64,000 bases of DNA from Gp1-AA145 sp035651475 (GTDB lineage: Bacteria > Acidobacteriota > Terriglobia > Terriglobales > Acidobacteriaceae), in the NCBI GenBank assembly GCA_035651475.1, contig DASRFP010000045.1, positions 55,760-119,759 on the forward strand, in the 5' to 3' direction. Position numbers and translations under genes: made by a program. The notes under the pieces are model-generated. The model did no database searches. It was not told the origin of the DNA and saw only the letters and a list, made by a program, of their open reading frames with translations. This document shows, piece after piece, positions 17,270 to 26,298 of the stretch. Positions within the stretch are counted from its first letter, which is position 1. Every line of letters starts with the position of its first letter.

Positions 17270-18175
17270 ATGAAGAGACTGGCGATTAGACTCGCATTTC
17301 TACTCATACCGACCCTGGGTTTTTCCAAGGACATGGCAGTTCAGGCAAAATTTTACAGGCACAAGAGCGCCGAAAAGCGTGTGTTGGTCGAAAAGCTCGG
17401 CACTCTGACATTCGATGACGGCGCGAGAAAACTAAGTTTTCGCGACGGTGCGCACGATAACGTGAATGTCCAATACGAGGCTGTGAGCAAGGTGGTCTTC
17501 GACGTCAGTAGCCGGATGCGCGGAGGAGCAGGATATCAGGCGCTCATGGCTACGGGGCTGCCCGGCTTGGTGGTGGGTAAAGCAATTTCCAGACAACATA
17601 TTCGCAACTACTGGTTCTACATTGAGTATGGAAATCAGAAGCTTCTGTTTGAGGTGCCGCACGAGGTATCTGAAGAAGTAATCCATAAGGCGACCAGCAT
17701 TTTTCAAGCGAGAGTCGTTGTAGCTGATTACCAGAACCAGGGAGAGCAGCTCGACCCGGCGAAACTTCCGGATGTGAACTCGAAACAAACGGTGAGGGTC
17801 GATAAAGCGCACCATCCAATTCCGGAGATCAAGCCTGATAAGGCTTTGGTGGTCGTTGTTTGCCCGCCGTTAGCTACACGTTATGCCGGCCGAGGAAATC
17901 AATTTAAGCTTCACGCCAATGACCGAGTCATAGCAGTAAATAAAGAAGGCACATATAGCTTTGCTTATCTTGATCCAGGCAAATACAAACTGATTTCACA
18001 ATCAGAGAATGCTTATGAGCTCGACATGGAATTGGAAGCGGGCCAATCCTACTATTTCCTGCAAAACACGTTCGACGGCGTCGTGAAGTACGAGACATCG
18101 CTATCACGCAACAGTCCCGAGCTCGCGAACTATCTTCTCGATGGTTCGTATTATTCCGACTGGAAATCTAAATAG
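17270..18175 (+). CDS. Secreted protein with C-terminal DUF2846-like domain
   Basis: From ATG 17270 the 301-residue product starts with a signal peptide (MKRLAIRLAFLLIPTLGFSK). The first half (about 25-150) is beta-rich (GTLTFDDGARKLSFRDG, VSKVVFDVSSRMRGG) with a hydrophobic stretch near AGYQALMATGLPGLVVG. The second half contains ALVVVVCPPL, NDRVIAV, SFAYLDPGKYKLIS and LEAGQSYYFLQ, the pattern of DUF2846. It is probably an envelope protein of unknown role. The frame is open upstream to 17213, but that stretch does not look like a signal sequence. Confidence 0.7.
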   Translation: MKRLAIRLAFLLIPTLGFSKDMAVQAKFYRHKSAEKRVLVEKLGTLTFDDGARKLSFRDGAHDNVNVQYEAVSKVVFDVSSRMRGGAGYQALMATGLPGLVVGKAISRQHIRNYWFYIEYGNQKLLFEVPHEVSEEVIHKATSIFQARVVVADYQNQGEQLDPAKLPDVNSKQTVRVDKAHHPIPEIKPDKALVVVVCPPLATRYAGRGNQFKLHANDRVIAVNKEGTYSFAYLDPGKYKLISQSENAYELDMELEAGQSYYFLQNTFDGVVKYETSLSRNSPELANYLLDGSYYSDWKSK

Positions 18176-18211
18176 ACCTACGCGGGCTCCCTCACGCTAT
18201 ACTCGCTGCTC

Positions 18212-19609
18212 ATGGCTACAGCGACCAACGTTGCTCCCAAACGAGCAGGCCTCGTCCGTGATCTCGGTGCGGCTCATGCGGCGTCGATCGTTGTCGGAGT
18301 CGTAATCGGCAGCGGAATCTTTCTTGTTCCGACGGAAATGATCAAAGCCGCCGGGTCAGCGCGACTGGTGTATCTGGCGTGGATCGTCGGTGGCATTTTC
18401 TCCTTCTTCGGCGCGGCCACTTACGCCGAGCTTGGCGCGATGAAGCCGCAAGCCGGCGGCGAATACGTATATATTCGCGATGCTTTCGGCCCACTGGCCG
18501 GATTTCTTACGGGGTGGACGTGGACAATCATCGTAAAGCCGACGTCCTTGGCGGCGATTTCGATCGGCATCGTGCAAATTCTCTCGAATTTCCCTGCCCT
18601 CTCGTTTCTTGCTCATCAGTTCCTGGCCATTGGAAAGTTTGGAATCACAATAGGCCAACTGGTTGCAATGGCCTTTGTGCTTTTCGTGTCTCTCGTTAAC
18701 TATGTCGGTGTGCGGCGCGCGGGAAATTTTCAGCTGGCGCTGACGATTCTGAAGATTGCGTTGATTGTTGTGATTTCTGCGTTGGCGTTTACTTCTCACG
18801 GCCATTGGTCGCACTTTGCACAACACTATTCGGGAGCAACCGGAGGAATTGCAGGATTTGTCGCAGCAGTGGCCGCCGCACTCTGGGCCTACGACGGCTG
18901 GAGTGACTTGAACATGGTGGCCGAAGAAGTGCGCGATCCTGAACACAGCATTCCGCTCGCGCTCATTGGCGGTCTACTCGTGATTGGCGCCCTCTATATG
19001 CTGGTCAACGCCGCGGTGCAATTCGCCTTGGCACCGGCGGTGGTAGCTGGATCGATGTCGCCAATGTCGGATGCGGTACGAGCTTCATTCCTGGGAGGAG
19101 CGGCGGCGATTGTGGTTTCAGCGGCCATGGTGGTTTCGCTCAGCACAACACTCAACGGCGTAGCCATGAGCGGATCACGAATGGCGTTTGCTTTGTCGCG
19201 CGACGGAAACTTTTTCTCGAGTCTTGCGAAAGTGCACCCGCGATTTCACACTCCGCATGTGGCTATCTTGGTTCAGGCAATTCTTTCCTTGTGCTTCCTG
19301 GTCATCGGAGGAAACTTCCGCCAGCTTTTCACACTGGCTTTATTCGCGGAGTGGCTCTCGTATATGGCGGCAAGCGGCTCTTTATTTATATTTAAGAGCC
19401 AGATGCCGCGTTCGCAACGCAAGTTCTCTGTTTGGAGCTATCCCGTAGCTCCCGCCGTTTTCATTTTGGCCTCCGCAGCACTCCTTTATTACACCTTCGC
19501 CAGCAACGTGCTGTACTCAAGCTTCGGAAGTCTCGTCATCCTGGCAGGCATTCCCGTCTATTTCGCATTCCTACAAATCCGCAAATCAAACCTAGCGCGA
19601 ACCATCTGA
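18212..19609 (+). CDS. APC-family amino acid permease
   Basis: 465-residue integral membrane transporter of the amino acid-polyamine-organocation superfamily with about 12 helices. The TM1 motif VVIGSGIFLVP and TM2-loop PQAGGEYVYIRDAFGP are typical of the LAT/L-type group, as is ALWAYDGWSDLNMVAEEVRDPEHSIPLA. It probably takes up or exchanges neutral amino acids; the substrate cannot be told. Monocistronic as far as can be seen. Confidence 0.88.
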   Translation: MATATNVAPKRAGLVRDLGAAHAASIVVGVVIGSGIFLVPTEMIKAAGSARLVYLAWIVGGIFSFFGAATYAELGAMKPQAGGEYVYIRDAFGPLAGFLTGWTWTIIVKPTSLAAISIGIVQILSNFPALSFLAHQFLAIGKFGITIGQLVAMAFVLFVSLVNYVGVRRAGNFQLALTILKIALIVVISALAFTSHGHWSHFAQHYSGATGGIAGFVAAVAAALWAYDGWSDLNMVAEEVRDPEHSIPLALIGGLLVIGALYMLVNAAVQFALAPAVVAGSMSPMSDAVRASFLGGAAAIVVSAAMVVSLSTTLNGVAMSGSRMAFALSRDGNFFSSLAKVHPRFHTPHVAILVQAILSLCFLVIGGNFRQLFTLALFAEWLSYMAASGSLFIFKSQMPRSQRKFSVWSYPVAPAVFILASAALLYYTFASNVLYSSFGSLVILAGIPVYFAFLQIRKSNLARTI

Positions 19610-19778
19610 GTTAGCTTCAGCAACTCCCTGTGTACTTTAGGGAATCTTCCGCCTTTCGTTACTCCCACGTTACTTTCGTACTAGAGCCCTGGGAATGTTC
19701 TCAGCTTTACGATTGTTCCGTAACCTGAGTTCTATCCGGGTCCATCTCCCTAGGCACGGGTGTGCGCTGGAGAAACGA

Positions 19779-20795
19779 ATGTATTTGCAGACGAATCAGC
19801 CCTTGACGCTCGGCCTATTACCTGAGAAAAAGCGGGATTGGCGGACGTTTCTGGTTAGTTACAGTTTCGTTGTAGTGGTATTCCTGTTGATCTTGCTGGT
19901 GCGGCTGATTTGGCCGGACCGCCTGGATAGCTGGAGCAAATACACCGTCACAACAATCATCCCAGAGCCTGCGCTAAAAATAGAAAAAGCGCCCAACGCT
20001 ACTCCCAAGAAAATGGTCAAGCCGCTTCCGGAAGTAAAGATGGAAACGCCGAAAATCATCGTGCCGCACGATCTTCCGAAACCAAAGCTCGAGGTGAAAC
20101 TCGAGCCCCCGAAAATCCAGCCGGCGAATTTCGACGCACCGAAGTTGCAGCCAACCGTGGCCGCGTTACCAAAAATCATTCACACAGGTGAGTTTGGCAG
20201 CTCAGCGACTCCTACCCTCAGTGCTCCCGCGCAGAAGGTACAGACCGGCGGATTTGGAGATCCGAATGGATTGAAAGGTCAAGGCAAGCAGGCAAAGCTG
20301 GTTGCTGCGAATCTCGGTTCGTTTGACTTGCCCGAGGGTGTCGGAACCGGTAACGGCACTGGTGGAGCAAAAGGATTGAAAGGCACAATTGCTAGTGCCG
20401 GTTTTGGCAATGGGATCGCACAGCAGCCGAATGCGAGCCGCAATGGCCAGGTGCAGGCTTCAGGGTTCGGAGCACCACAAGTTGCAGCAGCACCGAAGCA
20501 TGTGGCTGAAGAGTCCGCGGCACCGACTACGCAGGTCGAAATCCTCTACAAGCCCAAACCGGTTTACACCGAAGAAGCTCGAAACCTGAACATCGAGGGC
20601 GAGGTGCTGCTCGAAGTGATGTTCGGGGCGAATGGCGAATTGCACGTGAACCGCGTGGTGCGGGGATTGGGTCACGGTTTGGATGAGGCTGCTATCAATG
20701 CTGCCAACAAAATCAAATTCAAGCCGGCGCAGCGAAATGGTGCAGCCGTGGATTCATTAGCCATCGTGCATGTCACGTTTCAAATGGCGTCGTAG
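19779..20795 (+). CDS. TonB-family energy transducer
   Basis: ATG 19779 follows a GGAGA site; the product is 338 residues. One N-terminal membrane helix (about 27-46, SYSFVVVVFLLILLVRLIW) is followed by a Pro/Lys/Glu-rich spacer (KPKLEVKLEPPKIQPANFD), a Gly-rich stretch, and a C-terminal TonB domain (KPVYTEEARNLNIEGEVLLE, GLGHGLDEAAINAANKIKFK). Such proteins transmit proton-motive force to outer-membrane receptors. No exbB/exbD or receptor lies nearby. It is followed 44 bp later by the M48 protease gene, so the two may be cotranscribed. Confidence 0.85.
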   Translation: MYLQTNQPLTLGLLPEKKRDWRTFLVSYSFVVVVFLLILLVRLIWPDRLDSWSKYTVTTIIPEPALKIEKAPNATPKKMVKPLPEVKMETPKIIVPHDLPKPKLEVKLEPPKIQPANFDAPKLQPTVAALPKIIHTGEFGSSATPTLSAPAQKVQTGGFGDPNGLKGQGKQAKLVAANLGSFDLPEGVGTGNGTGGAKGLKGTIASAGFGNGIAQQPNASRNGQVQASGFGAPQVAAAPKHVAEESAAPTTQVEILYKPKPVYTEEARNLNIEGEVLLEVMFGANGELHVNRVVRGLGHGLDEAAINAANKIKFKPAQRNGAAVDSLAIVHVTFQMAS

Positions 20796-20839
20796 TTTTC
20801 AGATCGTATCGAAGTCGTGTGAGAAGTTCGAGGGGGCAC

Positions 20840-22612
20840 ATGAAAGGTTTAATCGTTTGGGTTTTGGTTTTGCTTGCGTTGAGCGCGGCCGCGCAGCAGG
20901 CGCCTGATGCAGCGCAGACGGCCCATCCCGCCGCCGTAGAACCGGTTTCTACAACAACTCCGGGGCTCGCAATTGCCCAACAACCAGCGCCAGCGAAAAG
21001 AAGACCGGTCAGCGCCGACGAAGTCATTGACCGAATCATTGAGCGCGAACATGCGCTCATCCAGTTCCTTAGCAACCGCACGCCGCTGGTCGAAACCTAT
21101 CTGCAAAACCTCCAACCGGATGCCAAGCTCGGCGCCATCCCCAAAGAAGATCACTATTTTCTTGGCCGCTTGGATATGGGCCAATCAATCGACCGTCGCG
21201 ATTACCTGGCCTCGCAAGCCAGCTTTCAGAAAGAGTTAATGGGTGGAGTCACGAAACTCTTCCGCTTCGAATATCAGCCGATGGGGTTTTCGTGGATGAT
21301 TTTTGCCGATCGGCAGAATTTCGATCGCAGCCACTACGATTTTGAATATTTTCGTCGCGAATTCCTCGGCGACATCCGCTGCCTGGTGTTTGACGTGAAG
21401 CCGAAAGCGAACGCGGGCAAGGGGATGTTCGAGGGACGAATTTGGGTGGAAGACCAGGACTTCAACATTGTTCGTCTGAACGGCACGTATGTTCCCCGTC
21501 CCAAGAACGCGCAGTACTTCCACATGGATAGCTGGCGTTTGAATCTGGTTCCTGGATATTGGGTGCCGGCATACATCTACAGCGAGGAAGGCGATTTCAG
21601 CTACGGATCGAAGGACAAACTTGCATTTAAGGCGCAATCGCGCATTTGGGGCTATGACCTTACGAAGTCTAAGCGCGAAGATGAATTAACCGACCTTACC
21701 GTTGATGCGGTCAAAGACGAGAGCGCAACCGCTCAGGATCCTTCTCCGCTCGAAGCGCAGCGGGAATGGCAGCAGCAGGCGGAAGATAACGTCGTGGAAC
21801 GGCTACAGCAGGCCGGCCTGCTCGCGCCTCCGGGAGATGTGGACAAAGTTCTCCAGACCGTTATCAACAATATCGAGATCACGAACAACATCGAGTTGCC
21901 GCGGCCAGTGCACGCACGTGTCATGCTGACTTCGCCGCTTGAGACATTCAGCGTCGGCAACACGATCATCATCAGCCGCGGATTGATCGATACTCTGCCC
22001 GACGAGGCGAGCCTTGCGGCGATTCTCTCGCATGAACTGGCGCATATCGTGCTCGGGCATAACCTGGGCAGCAAGTTCGCATTCAACGATCGCATGTTGT
22101 TCACCGATGAATCGACCTACCAGAACTTCGGCTTCCGCCACAATCCGGACGAAGAAACCGCCGCCGATGCGAAGGCTCTCGAACTGCTGAAGAATTCTCC
22201 GTATGCTACGAAGCTTGGTTCGGCCGGTCTGTATTTGAAACAGCTTCAGGCACGGGCGCCGGCGCTCGCTGCACTGCTTACCTCTCATCTGGGCAACAGC
22301 TTCAGCGACGGCAAAGGACAGATCACCCGGCTTTCGGCGCTGATGACCGACGCGCCGAATTTAGACGACAACAAACTCGATCAGGTCGCCGCACTGCCGC
22401 TCGGCGGACGAATCAAACTCGATCCATGGGCAGATCATGTTGAAATGATGAAAGCGGCTCCGGTGGCAATCATGAACGCGCGCGACAAAATGCCGTTCGA
22501 GGTCACGCCGTTCTTCCCGAGGCTGAGTCGGTTGAGCAGTACAGCGGAGAATACATTAGCGTCCCCTTCGAATTCGACAACGGCGCAGAATGGGGCAGCC
22601 AACCAGCAGTAA
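20840..22612 (+). CDS. M48-family metalloprotease, exported
   Basis: 590 residues from ATG 20840 (GAGGGGG site), with signal peptide MKGLIVWVLVLLALSAAAQQ. The zinc motif LSHELAHIVLGH (HExxH) lies at about residue 400, with the downstream Glu in DEETAADAKALELL; this is the M48/Ste24-like fold of the BepA kind. A roughly 300-residue N-terminal region of unknown fold (MGFSWMIFADRQNF, CLVFDVKPK) precedes it. It is likely periplasmic and may take part in envelope quality control; that role is inferred from relatives. A strong intrinsic terminator follows. Confidence 0.85.
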   Translation: MKGLIVWVLVLLALSAAAQQAPDAAQTAHPAAVEPVSTTTPGLAIAQQPAPAKRRPVSADEVIDRIIEREHALIQFLSNRTPLVETYLQNLQPDAKLGAIPKEDHYFLGRLDMGQSIDRRDYLASQASFQKELMGGVTKLFRFEYQPMGFSWMIFADRQNFDRSHYDFEYFRREFLGDIRCLVFDVKPKANAGKGMFEGRIWVEDQDFNIVRLNGTYVPRPKNAQYFHMDSWRLNLVPGYWVPAYIYSEEGDFSYGSKDKLAFKAQSRIWGYDLTKSKREDELTDLTVDAVKDESATAQDPSPLEAQREWQQQAEDNVVERLQQAGLLAPPGDVDKVLQTVINNIEITNNIELPRPVHARVMLTSPLETFSVGNTIIISRGLIDTLPDEASLAAILSHELAHIVLGHNLGSKFAFNDRMLFTDESTYQNFGFRHNPDEETAADAKALELLKNSPYATKLGSAGLYLKQLQARAPALAALLTSHLGNSFSDGKGQITRLSALMTDAPNLDDNKLDQVAALPLGGRIKLDPWADHVEMMKAAPVAIMNARDKMPFEVTPFFPRLSRLSSTAENTLASPSNSTTAQNGAANQQ

Positions 22613-22633
22613 TATTCCAGGATTTCGTTTAGG

Positions 22634-22657
22634 GGCCGGAGCCATCCGGCCTTTTAT
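22634..22657 (+). terminator. Intrinsic terminator after the M48 protease gene
   Basis: GGCCGG (22634-22639) and CCGGCC (22646-22651) form a 6-bp GC stem with a 6-nt loop followed by TTTTAT. Confidence 0.85.
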
Positions 22658-22779
22658 ATTTGTGGGCAGACCGTCAAAGCGAGGTTGGGCTGAGCATACC
22701 TTCAATCGTGCGGGGAGGTATACGCCAATCCGCCCTGAGCCGCTGAGGTCTATACTTGCGGACGCTCTCGGAGCCCGAC

Positions 22780-23300
22780 ATGAGAACCGCATCAGCTCCA
22801 CAAGACAAACGCGCCGCTCGTATTTCGATTGTGCAAGAACACAATCGCCTTGAGAATGCGCACGATCTAGAAGGCGTGCTCGCAACTTTCGGGGAGACCG
22901 CGCAATACGATGACGAGCCGTGGGAGAACATCACAAGGGCAAAGATGGCGTGCGCTCGTTCTATTCGAGCCTGATGAAGGCGCTGCCCGATCTCGAAATT
23001 CTCGTTCAGCACCAATACGTAACCGAAGACGCGATTAGCGTTGAGGTTCTGATTCGCGGCACCCAACTCGGCGGATGGCGTGGACTGCCTCCGACGGGCA
23101 GACGGGCTGAGATTCCGCTTTGCGGTGTGTACACATTCGACGAAAGTGACCGGCTCGCAGGGGAGAGAATTTATTACGATCGCGGGACAGTGTTGAGGCA
23201 GCTCGGCGTATTTCACGAGCCAGAGAGTATCCTAGGTCAGATTTCGATTTTGCTGATGCATCCTGTGACGATTGCTCGAGCTTTAGGGCGGAAAATCTGA
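22780..23300 (+). pseudogene. Frameshifted SnoaL-like ester cyclase
   Basis: Two overlapping frames together encode one SnoaL-like protein. The first (ATG 22780, MRTASAPQDKRAARISIVQE to YDDEPW) shifts at about 22921-22925 into the second (GEHHKGKDGVRSFYSSLMKA to the stop at 23300). Homologues of this family usually read EPWGEHH or similar at the junction. One extra G in the CCGTGGGAGAAC run would restore a single frame of about 173 residues. So this is a one-base deletion, either a real pseudogene or a homopolymer sequencing error. The intact fold would be a SnoaL cone similar to polyketide cyclases and ester cyclases; substrate unknown. Confidence 0.8.
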
Positions 23301-23314
23301 AAATAGGTCGGCTG

Positions 23315-23343
23315 CCACGCCCTTCGCGTTTTTCGAAGGGTGG
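23315..23343. repeat. CCACCCTTCG-type palindromic repeat, copy 1
   Basis: CCAC-G-CCCTTCG pairs with CGAAGGGTGG around the loop CGTTTTT. The same stem occurs after the aminotransferase gene (44173-44200). It sits just after the frameshifted gene and could act as a terminator or be a dispersed repeat. Confidence 0.7.
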
Positions 23344-23429
23344 GTTCGGAAATTTTATTCGGCAATCTATTCTGCTAGTTTCAGCGAACCTTTGCATCCA
23401 ACTGCACGTACCACTAACAGGAGATCTTC

Positions 23430-24188
23430 ATGCAGAGCCGCATAACCGGAACTACCACGCCTGTGCTGGAGTTTGTGCTTGATCCGAATGAATCGATCAT
23501 CTCCGAGGCGGGAGAGCTTTCGTGGATGGGTAGCTCCATCCAGATGACCACGCATACGCAGTTCGCGGGCGGCGGAGGCCTCTTTGGTGTTATCAAGCGC
23601 GTGGCCGGTGGTGGGTCGATTTTTATGACCGAGTACCGCGCCTACGGAGCTGCGGGTGAGGTAGCGTTCGCCACCAAGCTGCCGGGGCACATCGTTCCTG
23701 TCGAGGTTGGGCCCGGGCGCGAGTACATGATCCATCGCCACGGCTTTCTTTGCGCGACGCCTCAAATCCAGATTTCGGTCGGTTTTCAGCAGTCGCTTGG
23801 CGCAGGCATTTTCGGCGGCGATGGATTTCTGCTGCAAAAGCTCAGCGGGCAAGGAATGGCATGGCTCGAGCTTTCCGGCGAACTTGTTATCCGCGACCTG
23901 CAACCGGGCGAAACTTTGCGCGTGCATCCGGGACACGTCGGCGCGTTTCAGTCGGGTGTTTCGTTCAACATCACGACTGTACCTGGCATTAAGAACATGA
24001 TCTTCGGCAGCGACGGAATTTTTCTCGCCTCGCTCACCGGCCCAGGAAGAATCTGGCTACAAACGCTGCCAATTGCAAGACTCGCGCATGTGATTGATCA
24101 ATATTTGCCTCATCAGGCCGATCGAAGGACGGTTGAAGGCGGAGTGGTGGGCGGAATTGTGGGATCGATTTTGGATGGGATGAAGTAG
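23430..24188 (+). CDS. AIM24/TIGR00266 family protein
   Basis: 252 residues with an AGGAG site before the ATG. The pattern LDPNESIISEAGELSWMGSS, GSIFMTEYRA, LPGHIVPVEV, FLLQKLSGQGMAWLELSGEL, and the end TVEGGVVGGIVGSILDG is that of the TIGR00266/AIM24 beta-sandwich family, widespread in bacteria and related to yeast mitochondrial Aim24. Molecular function is unknown; it has no signal peptide and is probably cytoplasmic or membrane-peripheral. Confidence 0.88.
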   Translation: MQSRITGTTTPVLEFVLDPNESIISEAGELSWMGSSIQMTTHTQFAGGGGLFGVIKRVAGGGSIFMTEYRAYGAAGEVAFATKLPGHIVPVEVGPGREYMIHRHGFLCATPQIQISVGFQQSLGAGIFGGDGFLLQKLSGQGMAWLELSGELVIRDLQPGETLRVHPGHVGAFQSGVSFNITTVPGIKNMIFGSDGIFLASLTGPGRIWLQTLPIARLAHVIDQYLPHQADRRTVEGGVVGGIVGSILDGMK

Positions 24189-24241
24189 ATGAGCGAGCAT
24201 GTGCCAAGCTTCGCTTATCACAAAACGTCAGCGATTCCTTC

Positions 24242-25147
24242 CTAATGGCAACGTGCAGTGAAGAACGGCTCCTTTCCCGAGCTTAAGTCTGTAATCCCGA
24301 GGACATCTCCGTAACCGTTGATCGCTTCAACGACGGTATTACTTCCATTCTCTGGAAGAATGTCTTTGAATACTCCGTTGGAATAAAGGAAGGAGTAAAT
24401 TGTTTGCCCAACGTAGTAATATCCGACGATCGTTCCCGATCCGTTTATATCCTTAAGCTCATTTCCGTTTGGAGTGAATTGTGGATTGTTTTTCGGATTG
24501 TCGAGTGTCTTGTAAATTCCGTTTTCCAGAATGAAGCCGTGTTGGACCATCTTCTGGTCCCAGTAGTATCCGACGATCGCAGCTTTGTCATTAATGCTAT
24601 TCGGCACGGTCAGGATCGAGTCAGGGTAGTAAATGCGGGTGAACTTGCCGTCCTTTAATTTGAAACCCAAAGGATAACCGGAGCCACCCTGCCCGTCGTA
24701 ATGGACCCCTACAATCGTGCCCCAGTTGTTAATCCCATAAAGCATGGTATAGAAAGCGCCGGGATAATCGACGGTCACCGACTTGGAGCCTGAAACCACG
24801 ATGCCGTGCACGCGGTACGAGCTGTCACCGTAATAGCCAACGGTTACGCCAGAATTGTTGCGACGGGTAAAAAAGGTCGAGGATGCTGGCGACGATTGCG
24901 GCGCCTTAAAAGTGCTGAACCCGCCCCCAATGTAACGAACAAACCCGGAAATATACGAGTTATTGGGCGTAGCAGAACCGACAATTGTGCCCCAACGATT
25001 AATTCCGCCGTAATCGATGAGATAGGGGGGATCCCACGAAGACGGCAGCTGGAAAACATTCCAATTGCTGCACGTCGCCGTTTGCGTCCAGCCGAACGTT
25101 GAAGTGAAGAGTAAAAACAGGAAGATGGAAACCAGACGTGATGACAT
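24242..25147 (-). CDS. Secreted HAF-repeat-like protein
   Basis: ATG 25147 has a GAGGTGGGG site. The 301-residue product has a signal peptide (MSSRLVSIFLFLLFTSTFGW) and a series of short repeats of the type GIN-x-W-GTIVG, IND-x-AAIVGYY, INGSGTIVGYY, INGYGDVLGI, each followed by G/S-F-x-Y-x-GGF-like strands. This resembles the extracellular HAF repeat family and suggests a beta-propeller or solenoid. No function known. Convergent with the AIM24 gene. Confidence 0.7.
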   Translation of the reverse strand: MSSRLVSIFLFLLFTSTFGWTQTATCSNWNVFQLPSSWDPPYLIDYGGINRWGTIVGSATPNNSYISGFVRYIGGGFSTFKAPQSSPASSTFFTRRNNSGVTVGYYGDSSYRVHGIVVSGSKSVTVDYPGAFYTMLYGINNWGTIVGVHYDGQGGSGYPLGFKLKDGKFTRIYYPDSILTVPNSINDKAAIVGYYWDQKMVQHGFILENGIYKTLDNPKNNPQFTPNGNELKDINGSGTIVGYYYVGQTIYSFLYSNGVFKDILPENGSNTVVEAINGYGDVLGITDLSSGKEPFFTARCH

Positions 25148-25323
25148 TGCCCCACCTCGTGATTTACAGAGATGCCGCCCCAAAGCCCTGCGGCCACCCG
25201 TAGAATCTGGTACCCGCGCTAGGTACATAGACGAAAACAGTCGTCAGAAGTCGACACCTAATTAACCTTTCGTAATCTTATTTCGCGAGCCTTCGTGCGC
25301 TACTTTTGTTTGTAGTGGCGCGC

Positions 25324-25644
25324 ATGTTCCTCAAATACATCACTCCAGACAGGCGCCGCAGAAAACGGCAGTTGCTGAACACATCTGTCCGCGTGCTGAC
25401 CAGCAACGGCTGGCTCGATGCTCTCGGCATCAATATCAGCGACGTGGGCATGGGACTGTTTGCCGTGGCCAATCTGCCTGTGGATTCCGAAGTCGCCATT
25501 GAACTGCCGAGGCCGGGAAATTCAGAAAGAACGAGGCTGCCAGGAGTAGTCCGGCACCGTGCGTTGTATTTGTACGGGATTGAATTTCTGGAACCTGAGC
25601 CAGAGGTCACGACACCCGCCGCCGATTTTCAACCGCAAGCGTGA
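25324..25644 (+). CDS. PilZ-domain-like small protein
   Basis: 106 residues from ATG 25324: MFLKYITPDRRRRKRQLLNT, then VRVLTSNGWLDALGINIS, DVGMGLFAVANLP and a terminal VVRHRALYLYGIEFLEP. The strand order and the R-x3-R cluster with D/N-x-S-x2-G resemble PilZ domains, which bind cyclic di-GMP. Here the second motif is NISDVGMGL (normal D/NxSxxG). It may regulate motility or surface behaviour; target unknown. Confidence 0.65.
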   Translation: MFLKYITPDRRRRKRQLLNTSVRVLTSNGWLDALGINISDVGMGLFAVANLPVDSEVAIELPRPGNSERTRLPGVVRHRALYLYGIEFLEPEPEVTTPAADFQPQA

Positions 25645-25700
25645 GCACAATTCTTCCCGCTCAGGTCATACCACTCCAACACCAAACAATATGAGCCGCG

Positions 25701-26207
25701 TTAGCGCTCGTCCGCCGAGGGCCCATAAATTGACGGCACCTTCTCATCATTCAATCGGAGATAAACCGTAAGCTGGCCACGATGGTGCGCCATATGGTTG
25801 AGGATCCCGCCTCGGATGGCTTCGTATCTCGTCTGTTCACTTACCACCTTGCCGCCTGAAAGCATTCGCCATTTGGTATTTAGTAGGTGATCATCCGTGG
25901 TGTTTTGAAGCGCTGCCCGCCCCTTTGTCAAGCTAGCCTCGAACTGATCAAGCAGCTCCTGTCGCATCTTCCACTCGGCTGGGCGGTACTTCGGGCCTCC
26001 AGGTGGATTGATGTCGAGTTCATCCATGTTGACCATCATTTCGAGCCATCCGGGAATGTTGGCAACGAGTGTGGCGAGATAGCCGAGCGCCATTGATTTC
26101 GGATGCGGCTTCCAGTCGTTCTTCCCTTCTGGCACGCGTTCGAGAGTCTTGCGAATGCCAGGTGCTTCACGGTCAAGTTCGGCGATTAAGAGTTCAGTAA
26201 TTTTCAT
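25701..26207 (-). CDS. DinB-like four-helix protein
   Basis: 168-residue protein of the DinB/YfiT family (DUF664-like), small metal-binding four-helix bundles. The C-terminal metal motif NHMAHHRGQLTVYLRL is present, followed by VPSIYGPSADE. The first ligand, normally His in a LALHVA-like helix, appears as Leu in LATLVANIP, so metal binding may be altered. Family members include thiol transferases; the role of this one is unknown. Convergent with the PilZ gene. Confidence 0.8.
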   Translation of the reverse strand: MKITELLIAELDREAPGIRKTLERVPEGKNDWKPHPKSMALGYLATLVANIPGWLEMMVNMDELDINPPGGPKYRPAEWKMRQELLDQFEASLTKGRAALQNTTDDHLLNTKWRMLSGGKVVSEQTRYEAIRGGILNHMAHHRGQLTVYLRLNDEKVPSIYGPSADER

Positions 26208-26298
26208 TTCAGTTTTTTACCACTGTTGATTTTAGACGACCGCAGCCACAACCGGAACTCCTCTGCTCTATTGATCTACTCCGCTACAATCATTCTGC

